From UBA1227 sp045642705 (GTDB lineage Bacteria > Bacillota > Clostridia > Oscillospirales > Acutalibacteraceae): DNA of 64,000 nucleotides. The stretch covers positions 104,091 through 168,090 of the forward strand of contig JAZUJK010000021.1 of NCBI GenBank assembly GCA_045642705.1. The letters run 5' to 3'. This document shows, in pieces, positions 1-8,329 of this stretch. Position numbers and translations under genes: made by a program. Position 1 is the first letter of the stretch, and each line of letters begins with the position of its first letter. The notes under the pieces were generated by a model. It saw nothing but the letters and a program-made list of their open reading frames with translations, was not told where the DNA came from and did no database searches.

Positions 1-95
1 TAGAATATCAGGCAGAGCCTGATTTCCCAGCTGAGTTCGAACGTGTCCTCGGTATCACCGATGGCGTACTTCGTTTCCTCAACATTGCAAAGTAA
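1..95 (+). CDS. rpsF: 30S ribosomal protein S6, C-terminal end (partial)
   Basis: Only the last 30 or so codons are present. They read in frame from base 3 and end at the TAA at 93-95 with the residues VLRFLNIAK. The rest lies upstream of the window. S6 binds 16S rRNA together with S18 in the platform of the small subunit. The call rests on this tail plus the conserved order rpsF-ssb-rpsR, which is typical of Firmicutes. The ssb ribosome binding site (GGAGG) starts 6 bases after the stop, so the three genes are surely one operon. Confidence 0.85.
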   Translation, partial: EYQAEPDFPAEFERVLGITDGVLRFLNIAK

Positions 96-113
96 TCACA
101 GGAGGTACTAACT

Positions 114-551
114 ATGCTTAACTGTGCAGTAATCATGGGTCGTCTTACAGCAGACCCAGAACTTCGTACAACTACTAGCGGAATCTCTGTTACAAGCTTT
201 TCCGTTGCAGTTGACCGTTCCTATGTTAGACCTGGCGAAGAGCGTCAGACAGACTTCATCAACGTTGTTGCTTGGAGACAGACAGCTGAATTCGTAACTC
301 GTTATTTCCACAAGGGATCAATGATTGCAGTTCAGGGTTCTATCCAGACAAGAAGTTATGAGGACAAGACAGGCGCTAAGCGCACAGCAGTAGAAATCGT
401 TGCTGATAACGTTTCTTTCTGTGGCTCGAAGAATGACGGCGGCGCAGCACCAGTTGCAGCACCAATGGACGCAGCTCCAGCACCTTCATTCTCAACAGCA
501 AATGCTGCTGACTTCTCTACTTCTGACATGGAAGATGAATTACCATTCTAA
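114..551 (+). CDS. ssb: Single-stranded DNA-binding protein
   Basis: The protein is 145 residues, close to the usual size for bacterial SSB. Residues 1 to about 105 form the OB fold that wraps single-stranded DNA; the start LNCAVIMGRLTADPELR is a classic SSB opening. A low-complexity Ala/Pro linker follows, and the protein ends in the acidic tip DMEDELPF, which is the form of tail that recruits RecO, PriA, RecG and other partners to forks. The start at 114 follows GGAGGT with good spacing. It sits between rpsF and rpsR, so its expression is tied to ribosomal protein synthesis. Confidence 0.97.
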   Translation: MLNCAVIMGRLTADPELRTTTSGISVTSFSVAVDRSYVRPGEERQTDFINVVAWRQTAEFVTRYFHKGSMIAVQGSIQTRSYEDKTGAKRTAVEIVADNVSFCGSKNDGGAAPVAAPMDAAPAPSFSTANAADFSTSDMEDELPF

Positions 552-572
552 TTAATATAGGAGGATACCATA

Positions 573-815
573 ATGGCATTTGATAAAAACGCTCATGGCG
601 CAAGAAAGTCACGCAAAAAAGTTTGCTCTTTCTGCGTAGAGAAAGTTGATACAATCGACTACAAGGATACAGCTCGTCTCCGCAAGTACACAAGCGACCG
701 CGCTAAGATCCTTCCAAGACGTGTAACAGGCACATGTGCTTATCATCAGAGAGAGCTCACAACAGCTATCAAGCGTGCTCGCCACGTTGCACTTCTTCCA
801 TACTCAGCTGACTAA
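573..815 (+). CDS. rpsR: 30S ribosomal protein S18, zinc-binding form
   Basis: This 80-residue protein matches S18 throughout, with the rRNA-binding stretch DTARLRKYTSDRAKILPRR. It pairs with S6 on 16S rRNA. It is the zinc (C+) form: Cys18 and Cys21, with Cys55 and His58, make a plausible zinc site. Firmicutes with several S18 copies often switch to zinc-free versions under Zur control, but no second copy is visible here. AGGAGG lies before the ATG. It is the last gene of the rpsF-ssb-rpsR operon and is followed directly by a strong terminator. Confidence 0.97.
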   Translation: MAFDKNAHGARKSRKKVCSFCVEKVDTIDYKDTARLRKYTSDRAKILPRRVTGTCAYHQRELTTAIKRARHVALLPYSAD

Positions 816-828
816 TTAGTTGAATAAA

Positions 829-862
829 AAGACCCGCTCAATCGAGCGGGTCTTATTTTTTT
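829..862. terminator. Bidirectional intrinsic terminator
   Basis: An 11-bp perfect stem (AAGACCCGCTC with its complement, 829-839 and 844-854) closes a 4-base loop and is followed by a run of seven T. On the other strand the stem is followed by five T, so it can end both the rpsR operon and the convergent gene that stops at 866. Confidence 0.95.
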
Positions 863-865
863 ATA

Positions 866-3800
866 CTATTTATCTATTCTCCGTTTGATTACTGGAATCG
901 CAGATGCGATAAGTCCGAATAAGAACTGGAACAGAACAATCTGTCCACCGGAGATGCCGAGTCCCTCTCTACCTGTAACTATTGTAAGTACAAGGAATAA
1001 GAGAAGAGCAAATCCAGAATAGATATATGATACAAGTTTGTTCGCATATACATCGCCCTGGAGTTCACGTGCCTCATAGAAGGCTGTGATTGAGGACTCA
1101 AGTGTACCATTGTGAATGATACCAGCAGGTGCTGTCTCGATATCCTCTTCGCGATAGCGCTGGAATATATCGCCAGATACTGGGCTCAGTATTTTGACAG
1201 CGCTAAGTGGAAGTCCAAAGTACTCGCATACCATCTCTTCTGTGATATTGCAATCACAGGAGCGAACGAGGATAGCCACACCTGCTCTATCGAGCTTGCG
1301 CAAATATTTGCCAACGCGCTTGTCAGGCTGATACTTGATAACGAACATTGCAGAGATCTTACCTGCGATTGCAAGATAGATAACTTTGCGTCCGTCATGA
1401 GTATATTGAGCCTCAAAGTCACGGTCAGGTGCCTCAACATTATGATTTATGAGAAGGTCGCGTGTTCCAAGTAAAACGCGTCTGCCATGAATCCAAGATG
1501 AGAGACCGAGACGCTCCTCATAAGCGAGTGACTCAACAGGTGGAAGGAGATCCTTCTTACCCAAGATTACATTATCAAAGATATCTGCAAGTGGTCCATC
1601 TGACTCGATAACGAGTGCTGCAGCATAGAGGATAGCATCATCAATTCTCATATTGTGGAATGTCTTGATACCAATGATACTGCAAGAACCCTTCTTGAAG
1701 ATGTCTGTTGCATCAAATACATATGCATTTGCATCTGTGCTATCTTCTACTGCACGATGACCTACGATTGCAGCACCGTTCTTATTGAACTCTCTGTTCT
1801 CAAAGAGAAGTGCAATATTGGATGCGATAAGCATAAATCCAGGAATTGTGATACAGCATACTGCTGCGATTGTACCAAAGGCAAATACTAAACTGCCATG
1901 GATAATTCCAAATATCAATGCAAACAGGAGACCTGCTGCGAGTGAGCCCAAGATAATCTTGTCAGCATACTCATCTGCTGGATCATCCTCAAATGAATTC
2001 TCAATAAAGTAAGATGGGCGGTCCATACGAGCATTGTAATAAATCTCTGGGTCTCCGATAAGAAGTCCACGGCCGATTTCAAATGCATCGTCTTCGCCAG
2101 AAATCTTCTCTGTGCTATAGAGCTGTGTTCCGCTTGTGATAAATGCGAAGTTGTTCTTCGCACGGAGCAGTGCGATATATTTTGCTGCATTTGCAAGGAA
2201 TAATGTAAAGCAAGCAGCTGCTGTATAAATTGCTGCTGTTGTATATCCATCTCTTGTGAAGAGCATGATTGCGATGTCCTCAAGGAGACAAGCAGCAACA
2301 ACTACGAATGTTCCAGATGCTGCATTTGGTTTCTTGGCAACAAGTCCCTTGAAGCCACGAACCAATGTGCTTGCACCACATGCACCGGCGATTGCGAGAA
2401 GAATAATATTTACTATTCCGCAGCCAAATGCGCCGCCAACTATATCAACGCTACCATTAGATCTTGCAATTATTCCTGTAAGTACAAGCGCAATAACTGT
2501 TATTACAGCTTGAACTATTCCAGTGATGAGTGTTGTCTTGGTAGTGCTTGCAAGCTCAGCTCTGATTCTCTCTTCGTCTGCTTCCTCTTCATATTCATCT
2601 TCAATGAAGTTAGAAACAAGTGCCTGTGCACTAACAGGTGCCTTAAACTTCTTCTCTTCTACCTCTTCTTCCTCTTCGTCTTCGTCTGAGAAATCAGTGT
2701 CGAGTTTGAAGTTTGTTATCTTCGCAGCGCGCTTTTCTCTGAGAGTCTCTTCTGCATTCTCTTCATCGATTTGATCGATTTCTTCCTCTTCACCAAATCC
2801 TGTAAGTTTGATCTGGCCAGCAACCTCATCCTCTTCACGCTCGATTACAGGTGAGGCAGGATCTGCTGCAACAATTGTCTTTTCAACACTTGAAAGTTCT
2901 GCGTCAGCAGAAATGATTGTTGGAACAGACTCAAGGTCTGCTGTATTTACAAATTTGCTTCTCTTAACTATGCGGCCATCTCTCTCGATTGGGTCTTGAT
3001 TCTCGCCCATATGAAGAGCCTCATAGTCAGCAGTACGCTCGAGATGCTGCTTTGGAACGTTGAGGAAACGCTCTCTATATTTATCTGACTGAATTACACC
3101 TTCTGGTGACTTTTCAACTCTGTCAGCGTCAGTAACTATCTGGTGATTAATCTTTTCGTTCCTAATTGGATAAATACCAATTGTCTTCTGTGCAAGAGCA
3201 CGGCGTTCACGAATCTGTTCCTCTGTCTCTGGCTCAACAGCCTCTTCCTTAGATGGAACTTCAACCTCTTCGATATCCTCGTCATCAGCGAGTTCCATAA
3301 CAGAGTTCTTAGCTTCAATTTCAACTTCATTGAGAAGTTGTGTTGTTCTAGAAAGCGCTGTGCCCTGAGGCTTAGGTTCTTCTGCTGCAGGCTCCTCAAC
3401 CTCAGCCTCTTCCTCTATTTCAACATTTGAATCATCAGAGGCAACTTCGAATTCAGACTCGTCATACTCTTCATATTCCTCGCCCTCTTCTTCATCATCC
3501 TGCTCGCCGTCCACTAAAACAGCCTTCATTCTCTGGAAGAAAGAGCGCTTTTCTTTTTTCTCTTTTGCCTTTTTCTTAGGAGCAGGTTCCTCTACAAATT
3601 CGTCGTCATCAAAGTCTTCGAATTGTTCTGTCGCATCATCAGCCTCAACTTCAACTTCTGGAAGTTCAGGCTCATCATACTCCTCTTCTTCGATATATGG
3701 ATCTTCTGGTTCTTCCTCCTCTACATCTGCAAAATCAGCAAATGTTTGTGGGGCAGGAGTTTCATCCTGAGGTTCGGAACCGCCAATACCGAGAAGTGAG

Positions 3801-3895
3801 TCAATTTCATCGAGAGACCAACTCTTAGTTGTTTTCTTAGTGCTTTCTGCCTCGAGATCAGAGAGCAAGTTTTCGAGAGATAACTTATCAGCCAT
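866..3895 (-). CDS. Acidic membrane protein, degenerate P-type ATPase homologue
   Basis: The protein is 1009 residues. The start was set at 3895 (MADKLSLEN) because GAAAGGGG lies just upstream; the longer frame would run into rlmB. Residues 1 to about 450 are very rich in Glu and Asp, with one Lys-rich patch, and look disordered. From about 455 there are membrane segments, then a P-type ATPase-like core. The residues around 728 read VFDATDIFKKGS where an active pump has DKTGTLTxG. Near 880 the family TGD motif is replaced by RSCDCN, and no GDGxNDxP hinge is found. The nucleotide-domain glycine motif (GRRVLLGTRDLL) is kept. The C-terminus has two more membrane segments. Seen: the fold-level resemblance and lost motifs. 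Inferred: a non-pumping membrane protein with a long acidic cytoplasmic arm. Its function is unknown. Confidence 0.7.
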   Translation of the reverse strand: MADKLSLENLLSDLEAESTKKTTKSWSLDEIDSLLGIGGSEPQDETPAPQTFADFADVEEEEPEDPYIEEEEYDEPELPEVEVEADDATEQFEDFDDDEFVEEPAPKKKAKEKKEKRSFFQRMKAVLVDGEQDDEEEGEEYEEYDESEFEVASDDSNVEIEEEAEVEEPAAEEPKPQGTALSRTTQLLNEVEIEAKNSVMELADDEDIEEVEVPSKEEAVEPETEEQIRERRALAQKTIGIYPIRNEKINHQIVTDADRVEKSPEGVIQSDKYRERFLNVPKQHLERTADYEALHMGENQDPIERDGRIVKRSKFVNTADLESVPTIISADAELSSVEKTIVAADPASPVIEREEDEVAGQIKLTGFGEEEEIDQIDEENAEETLREKRAAKITNFKLDTDFSDEDEEEEEVEEKKFKAPVSAQALVSNFIEDEYEEEADEERIRAELASTTKTTLITGIVQAVITVIALVLTGIIARSNGSVDIVGGAFGCGIVNIILLAIAGACGASTLVRGFKGLVAKKPNAASGTFVVVAACLLEDIAIMLFTRDGYTTAAIYTAAACFTLFLANAAKYIALLRAKNNFAFITSGTQLYSTEKISGEDDAFEIGRGLLIGDPEIYYNARMDRPSYFIENSFEDDPADEYADKIILGSLAAGLLFALIFGIIHGSLVFAFGTIAAVCCITIPGFMLIASNIALLFENREFNKNGAAIVGHRAVEDSTDANAYVFDATDIFKKGSCSIIGIKTFHNMRIDDAILYAAALVIESDGPLADIFDNVILGKKDLLPPVESLAYEERLGLSSWIHGRRVLLGTRDLLINHNVEAPDRDFEAQYTHDGRKVIYLAIAGKISAMFVIKYQPDKRVGKYLRKLDRAGVAILVRSCDCNITEEMVCEYFGLPLSAVKILSPVSGDIFQRYREEDIETAPAGIIHNGTLESSITAFYEARELQGDVYANKLVSYIYSGFALLLFLVLTIVTGREGLGISGGQIVLFQFLFGLIASAIPVIKRRIDK

Positions 3896-3911
3896 GTTTC
3901 CTACACCCCTT

Positions 3912-4682
3912 TCATATAGTCTTAATATTAAGCCTCTGACGGCTAACTTCATACATTACGATTCCTGCTGCAACGGATGCATTCAGGGAATCAATTTCTC
4001 CTCGCATCGGGAGGGAGAGAACAAAGTCACATTTCTCTTTTATGAGACGGCCCATGCCTTGTCCCTCGTTTCCAACGATTAGGGCAATCGCTCCAGTGAG
4101 GTCTGTCTGGCACCATGTTTCACCATCCATGTCGGTTCCATATATCCAGACGCCTCTCTCCTTGAGCTCTTCGATGGCGGAAGCGAGATTGGCAACGCGC
4201 GCAACTGGCATATATTCCAGAGCGCCTGCCGCTGTTTTAGCAACGGTGAAGTTGAGCGTTGCTGAGCGGCGCTTTGGTACGATTACGCCATGCGCTCCCG
4301 CGCAGTGCGCGCTTCTTATAATCGCACCGAGATTGTGTGGATCCTCAATCTCATCACAGATAATGATGAATGGCTTTTCACCCTTCTCTTCTGCTAAAGC
4401 AAAGATATCATCTATACTCGCATAATCGTGAGCCGCAGCCCTTGCAATTACACCTTGATGATTCTGATTGCCACACATAAAGTCGAGTTTCTTCTGGTCA
4501 GTATCCTTTACAACGACACCGGCGTCTCGACACATACTTATGATTTTTCCAACAGAACCGGACCGCTCTCCTTTTGCAACATAGAGCGTATCAATCTCTC
4601 TGCCGGCCTTTAGTGCTTCCATAACCGGATTGCGTCCGATTATGAGATCATTCTGTGCCTCCATACGGTTGGCTTCCTCCAT
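3912..4682 (-). CDS. rlmB: 23S rRNA (guanosine-2'-O-)-methyltransferase, TrmH/SpoU family
   Basis: The protein has 256 residues, the usual RlmB length. An N-terminal substrate-binding domain (starting IIGRNPVMEAL) precedes the knotted SPOUT domain. The three SpoU motifs are visible: DPHNLGAIIRSA near residue 118, IVGNEGQGM near 207, and SLNASVAAGI near 233. The family transfers a methyl group from S-adenosylmethionine to a ribose 2'-OH, in RlmB on G2251 of the 23S peptidyl-transferase loop. A related family member with another RNA target cannot be excluded. The start at 4682 follows GGAGG-like bases at poor definition; ATG at 4664 is an alternative. A strong promoter lies at 4725-4753, and the pseudo-P-type ATPase gene follows 16 bases after its stop. 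Confidence 0.88.
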   Translation of the reverse strand: MEEANRMEAQNDLIIGRNPVMEALKAGREIDTLYVAKGERSGSVGKIISMCRDAGVVVKDTDQKKLDFMCGNQNHQGVIARAAAHDYASIDDIFALAEEKGEKPFIIICDEIEDPHNLGAIIRSAHCAGAHGVIVPKRRSATLNFTVAKTAAGALEYMPVARVANLASAIEELKERGVWIYGTDMDGETWCQTDLTGAIALIVGNEGQGMGRLIKEKCDFVLSLPMRGEIDSLNASVAAGIVMYEVSRQRLNIKTI

Positions 4683-4724
4683 TTTCGCCCTAAAAATGGC
4701 ATATATAGATATAATACATGGGAT

Positions 4725-4753
4725 ATTATACCACTTATAGTGTTTTATGGCAA
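4725..4753 (-). promoter_or_regulatory. Sigma-A type promoter for rlmB
   Basis: On the minus strand TTGCCA (4748-4753), a 17-base spacer and a perfect TATAAT (4725-4730) with an extended TGG just before it. It points at rlmB, whose start is 43 bases downstream. Confidence 0.75.
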
Positions 4754-4798
4754 CAAAAAACGTATGGACAAGTGCATAAAAAGTGACCCGTAAAACTA

Positions 4799-4827
4799 TT
4801 GATTTTAACCCCTACTTCTTATATAAT
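4799..4827 (+). promoter_or_regulatory. Sigma-A type promoter for the SRP RNA
   Basis: TTGATT (4799-4804), a 17-base spacer and TATAAT (4822-4827). Transcription should begin near 4834, a few bases before the first paired bases of the SRP RNA. It is divergent from the rlmB promoter. Confidence 0.8.
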
Positions 4828-4839
4828 ATTACAAGTAAA

Positions 4840-4994
4840 AGCAGAGTAGCTTTTGTTTGACCATATGGCGTGTGGGTCCTGTGCGACAGGGCGTCGTGAA
4901 CCATGTCAGGCGGGGAACCGAGCAGCATTAAGCGAATAGTTCTGTGCGCCACAGTCCGCCTGCTCGTCATATGGTCAAGTGAAAGACCTCTGCT
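4840..4994 (+). ncRNA. ffs: Signal recognition particle RNA (small bacterial type)
   Basis: The conserved Ffh-binding domain is clear: CATGTCAGGCGGGGAACCG at about 4902-4920, then AGCAGCATTAAGCGAAT, as in Bacillus and Clostridium 6S/4.5S-type SRP RNAs. A long helix is closed by TTGACCATATG (4857-4867) and its complement (4968-4978). An outer helix joins AGCAGAG (4840-4846) to CTCTGCT (4988-4994), followed by TTTATTTTT, which may serve as the terminator. The exact mature ends are inferred from this pairing. The RNA joins Ffh to target signal-peptide proteins to the membrane. Its position directly before dnaX is the usual Firmicutes arrangement. Confidence 0.93.
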
Positions 4995-5023
4995 TTATTT
5001 TTAGATTTTGGGAGGTTGTATTT

Positions 5024-6844
5024 ATGTACCAGGCTCTATACCGCAAATGGCGTCCTCAGACATTCGCAGATGTTGTCGGACAGGACCATATAACCTCAAC
5101 CCTAATGAATGAAATTGAAAATGGCAGACATTCTCATGCCTACCTCTTCACTGGTTCCCGCGGAACCGGCAAGACCACTTGTGCCAAGATTTTCGCCAAA
5201 GCAGTAAACTGCGAACATCCAGTAAACGGCGATCCTTGCAACGAGTGTGACACCTGCCGTGGCATCGACAGCGGTGCGATTATGGATGTTATCGAAATAG
5301 ATGCTGCATCCAACAACGGTGTCGACAATATCCGTGACATCCGTGACGAGGCCAACTTCACACCTGTTGGTGGCAAGTATCGTGTATATATCATCGACGA
5401 AGTTCACATGCTCTCAACAGGCGCTTTCAATGCGCTTCTCAAGACTCTTGAGGAACCACCTGAGCATGTAAAATTTGTCCTCGCGACAACAGAGGTTCAC
5501 AAGCTCCCAGCAACTATCCTCTCCCGTTGCCAGCGCTTTGATTTCAAGCGCATCAAGCCAGAGGATATCGCCGGCAGACTCGCATATATCGCAGAGCAAG
5601 AGGGACTTGACCTCACAGCAGAGGCAGCAATGCTCATAGCTCGTCTCGCTGACGGCGCTCTCCGTGATGCGCTCTCTATTCTCGACCAGTGCATCGGCCA
5701 CTCAAGAAATATCACAGTAGATGTTGTAAATGAGACCGTTGGCCTTGCAGGAAAAGAATATCTCTTTGCTCTATCAACAAGTATTCTCAACAAGGACGGA
5801 GCCTCCGCCCTAACTCAGATAAATGATTTGCACAACCGTTCCTGTGATATGGAACGCCTATGCAACGAGCTTTCTAACCACTTTAGAAATCTTATGATAT
5901 GCAAGGCTGTAAAACAACCTGCCGAGCTCATCGTATGTTCCGAAGCCGAGCTTCTTGATTATCAAAATCTCGCTTCCACATACTCAATGGACTTCATTCT
6001 AGAAGTCCTAAATGTTCTCGGCGACACGCTCAGCAGCCTGCGCAGTGGACTCAACCGACGCGTAGAGATGGAGATGTCCATCCTCCGCCTCTGCCAGAGC
6101 CCAACAGTGTCGCTCCTTTCAGGCGCCACACCTGTCACCGCTCCGGCTCCAACACCGGCTCCTGCACCAGCACCTGCTGCCCCTGCTCCTACACCAGCTC
6201 CCGCTCCTGTAGTCGAGCCAGCACCTGCTCCAGTTCCAGAGCCTACTCCTGAGCCAGAGCCAGAAATCGAAGAGATACCATTCCCAGACGAGGAATTCTC
6301 TGCTCCTCCTGCAATTGAAGCAAGTGAGCCAGAACCAGAACCTGCGCCTGAACCAGAGCCAGAAGTTCCTGCTCCAGAGCCAGTTCCAGAGCATATCTCA
6401 CTCCAGGAGTCACTCCCAGATGGCGAGATCCCGACAAACGTATGGAACGCTCTTATCCGTGAAGTGGTATCAACAGATAAAGCACTTATAGGCACCCTCA
6501 ACAGTGCCAAAGCATATAAAATTGGCGAGCGTCTTGTTATCGACACAGACAACATTTTGCTCCGCAGATTCCTTCCAATGGAGAACCATCGCGATGTGAT
6601 CTACGCTGCAACTTTCACTGTTCTCGGTGAGTATTTACATCCATCACTTCCGCTCGAAGGTGAGGATCTAAGCGCAATTGCCAATGCACCAGCCCCTGCT
6701 CCAACTCCTGAGCCAGAGCCAGTTCCAGAGCCTATGCCGGAACCAGTGCCTGAACCAGAGCCAGAAAAAGAGAACGACCCGCTCGACAATTTCATCGAGC
6801 AGATCGAGGGACAGGTAGATTTCAGTTTGTATATTGAAGATTAA
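5024..6844 (+). CDS. dnaX: DNA polymerase III subunits gamma and tau
   Basis: This is the clamp-loader ATPase, 606 residues. The start at 5024 (MYQALYRKWRP, the normal DnaX opening) has GGAGGT seven bases upstream; a longer frame from 4979 would overlap the SRP RNA and is rejected. Walker A (GSRGTGKTT) is near residue 43, a four-cysteine zinc module near 65-80, and Walker B (IIDEVHML) near 122. After the lid and collar domains come long Pro/Ala/Glu repeats around residues 370-470 and again near the C-terminus, flanking a tau-like domain. The repeats are far more extensive than in most relatives. No clear AAAAAAG frameshift site for a separate gamma form was noticed. It heads an operon with ybaB and recR. 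Confidence 0.95.
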   Translation: MYQALYRKWRPQTFADVVGQDHITSTLMNEIENGRHSHAYLFTGSRGTGKTTCAKIFAKAVNCEHPVNGDPCNECDTCRGIDSGAIMDVIEIDAASNNGVDNIRDIRDEANFTPVGGKYRVYIIDEVHMLSTGAFNALLKTLEEPPEHVKFVLATTEVHKLPATILSRCQRFDFKRIKPEDIAGRLAYIAEQEGLDLTAEAAMLIARLADGALRDALSILDQCIGHSRNITVDVVNETVGLAGKEYLFALSTSILNKDGASALTQINDLHNRSCDMERLCNELSNHFRNLMICKAVKQPAELIVCSEAELLDYQNLASTYSMDFILEVLNVLGDTLSSLRSGLNRRVEMEMSILRLCQSPTVSLLSGATPVTAPAPTPAPAPAPAAPAPTPAPAPVVEPAPAPVPEPTPEPEPEIEEIPFPDEEFSAPPAIEASEPEPEPAPEPEPEVPAPEPVPEHISLQESLPDGEIPTNVWNALIREVVSTDKALIGTLNSAKAYKIGERLVIDTDNILLRRFLPMENHRDVIYAATFTVLGEYLHPSLPLEGEDLSAIANAPAPAPTPEPEPVPEPMPEPVPEPEPEKENDPLDNFIEQIEGQVDFSLYIED

Positions 6845-6870
6845 TTTCGATAAAGTAAGGAGAACTTGAT

Positions 6871-7221
6871 ATGAAAGCAAGAATCCCAAATCAAGGTGGC
6901 GGAATGAACCAGGCTGCAATGATGAAGCAACTTCAGCAGATGCAGGACAATATGGAAACCACTCAGAAAGAAATTGAAGAGACAGAATTCACAGCATCAT
7001 CAGGCGGCGGAGCTGTCGAAGTTGCCGTAACAGGTGCTCACGAAGTGAAGTCAATTAAAATCCAGCCAGATGTAGTAGACCCAGAGGATGTTGAAATGCT
7101 CGAGGATATGCTCATCGCCGCACTCAATGAGGCTCAGAGAAAAGCATCTGAGACCATGGAGCGCGAAATGGGCAAAATCACTGGTGGTATGAATATCCCA
7201 GGTCTCGGTAACTTGCTATGA
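6871..7221 (+). CDS. ybaB: Nucleoid-associated protein, YbaB/EbfC family
   Basis: A 116-residue protein with the YbaB pattern: a Met/Gln-rich N-terminal helix (MMKQLQQMQDNMETTQKEIE), then the core VEVAVTGAHEVKSIKI and a C-terminal helix. Family members are dimers that bind DNA with little sequence preference and affect nucleoid structure. AAGGAG lies before the ATG. The stop codon overlaps the recR start (ATGA at 7218-7221), so the two are translationally coupled. The dnaX-ybaB-recR order is broadly conserved in bacteria, which supports the call. Confidence 0.95.
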   Translation: MKARIPNQGGGMNQAAMMKQLQQMQDNMETTQKEIEETEFTASSGGGAVEVAVTGAHEVKSIKIQPDVVDPEDVEMLEDMLIAALNEAQRKASETMEREMGKITGGMNIPGLGNLL

Positions 7222-7817
7222 GTTTAGGATATGATGTTGCTGCGCTTTCCGAACTTATCAATCAGTTCGAGCGCATGCCAGGCATCGGCAAGAAGAGCGC
7301 TCAGCGCATGGCCTTCTATGTTCTCAACATGAAGCCAGATGACGCTCATAAATTTGCCGCTGCAATAGAAAATGCACATGAGAAAATTCATCAGTGCAGT
7401 GTGTGTTGCAATCTCACAGAGGACGAAGTATGCGCCGTTTGCAGAAACGATGCGCGCAACCGTGCTATCGTCTGTGTTGTCGAGGATCCAAGAGATGTTA
7501 TGGCTATCGAGCGCACGCACGAATTTGATGGCACGTATCATGTGCTACACGGCGCCATTTCCCCTATGAACGGAATTGGTCCCGACCAACTTACAATCAA
7601 GCAATTGCTCGCGAGACTTGACGGCGTAGAGGAAGTCATTATGGCTACCAATCCTACCGTTGAGGGTGAAGCAACTGCTGTTTATGTATCTCGACTGCTA
7701 AAGCCACTTGGCATTAAGGTTACTCGTCTTGCATATGGTGTACCTGTTGGTGCAGATCTCGAATATGCTGATGAAGTAACTCTCACCCGTGCTATGGAAG
7801 GCAGAAGAGAAATCTAA
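7218..7817 (+). CDS. recR: Recombination mediator protein RecR
   Basis: The 199-residue length is exact for RecR. The helix-hairpin-helix start (LINQFERMPGIGKKSAQRMAF) is followed by a zinc finger with cysteines near residues 57-72 (CSVC ... CAVC) and a Toprim domain opening with VCVVEDPRD. The C-terminus carries the Walker-B-like ATNPTVEGEATA segment. With RecO, RecR loads RecA on SSB-coated gaps. The start overlaps the stop of ybaB. Confidence 0.97.
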   Translation: MSLGYDVAALSELINQFERMPGIGKKSAQRMAFYVLNMKPDDAHKFAAAIENAHEKIHQCSVCCNLTEDEVCAVCRNDARNRAIVCVVEDPRDVMAIERTHEFDGTYHVLHGAISPMNGIGPDQLTIKQLLARLDGVEEVIMATNPTVEGEATAVYVSRLLKPLGIKVTRLAYGVPVGADLEYADEVTLTRAMEGRREI

Positions 7818-7852
7818 TTGTTTGCCAAGCGACATGAAACGAGGTGATATTT

Positions 7853-8329
7853 ATGGCAGACAAGAAGTCTGACAACGGCCTTACGACTGTTGCCAACAAT
7901 AAAAAGGCCTACCATGAATATTTCGTACTCGAAAGTCACGAGGCAGGCATAGAGCTCTTTGGCACAGAAGTTAAATCTGTTCGCCAAGGTAAAATCAATC
8001 TAAAAGATGCTTGGATATCCGTAGATGACGGCGAGCTCTGGGTCAACGGAATGCATATTGCCCCTTATGACCACGGCAATATTTTCAACCGTGACCCTAT
8101 GCGCAAGCGCCGTCTTCTTATGCACAAAAAAGAGATAAACAAGCTCTTCGCAGAAGTTCAGCAAGAGGGTGTCACGCTCATCCCTCTCTCTGCTTACTTC
8201 AACCGCGGCCGCCTTAAAATCCAAGTCGGCCTCTGCAAAGGTAAACACACCTATGACAAGCGTGCCACCGTTGCCAAGCGCGACGCCGACCTCGAAGCAC
8301 GCCGTGCCCTAAAAGAGCGTAATCAATAA
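7853..8329 (+). CDS. smpB: SsrA-binding protein SmpB
   Basis: The 158-residue protein has the SmpB landmarks: NNKKAYHEYFVLESHEAG near the start, GTEVKSVRQGKINLKDAW, and a basic C-terminal tail ending LEARRALKERNQ, which folds in the ribosome mRNA channel. It binds the tRNA-like domain of tmRNA and delivers it to stalled ribosomes. The ATG at 7853 was chosen because GAGGTG lies 7 bases upstream; the longer frame begins inside that site. The tmRNA gene begins at the very next base after the stop codon. Confidence 0.96.
   Translation: MADKKSDNGLTTVANNKKAYHEYFVLESHEAGIELFGTEVKSVRQGKINLKDAWISVDDGELWVNGMHIAPYDHGNIFNRDPMRKRRLLMHKKEINKLFAEVQQEGVTLIPLSAYFNRGRLKIQVGLCKGKHTYDKRATVAKRDADLEARRALKERNQ

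Noticed and set aside
2523..2774. Ser-rich plus-strand frames opposite the acidic membrane protein
   Set aside because: They mirror the Glu/Asp codons of the minus-strand gene and have no start signals.
4979..5023. Longer dnaX start at 4979
   Set aside because: It would overlap the SRP RNA end, adds unconserved residues and lacks a ribosome binding site, unlike the ATG at 5024.
5962..6555. 197-residue minus-strand frame inside dnaX
   Set aside because: Gly/Ser-rich mirror of the Pro/Glu repeats of dnaX; no start signal.
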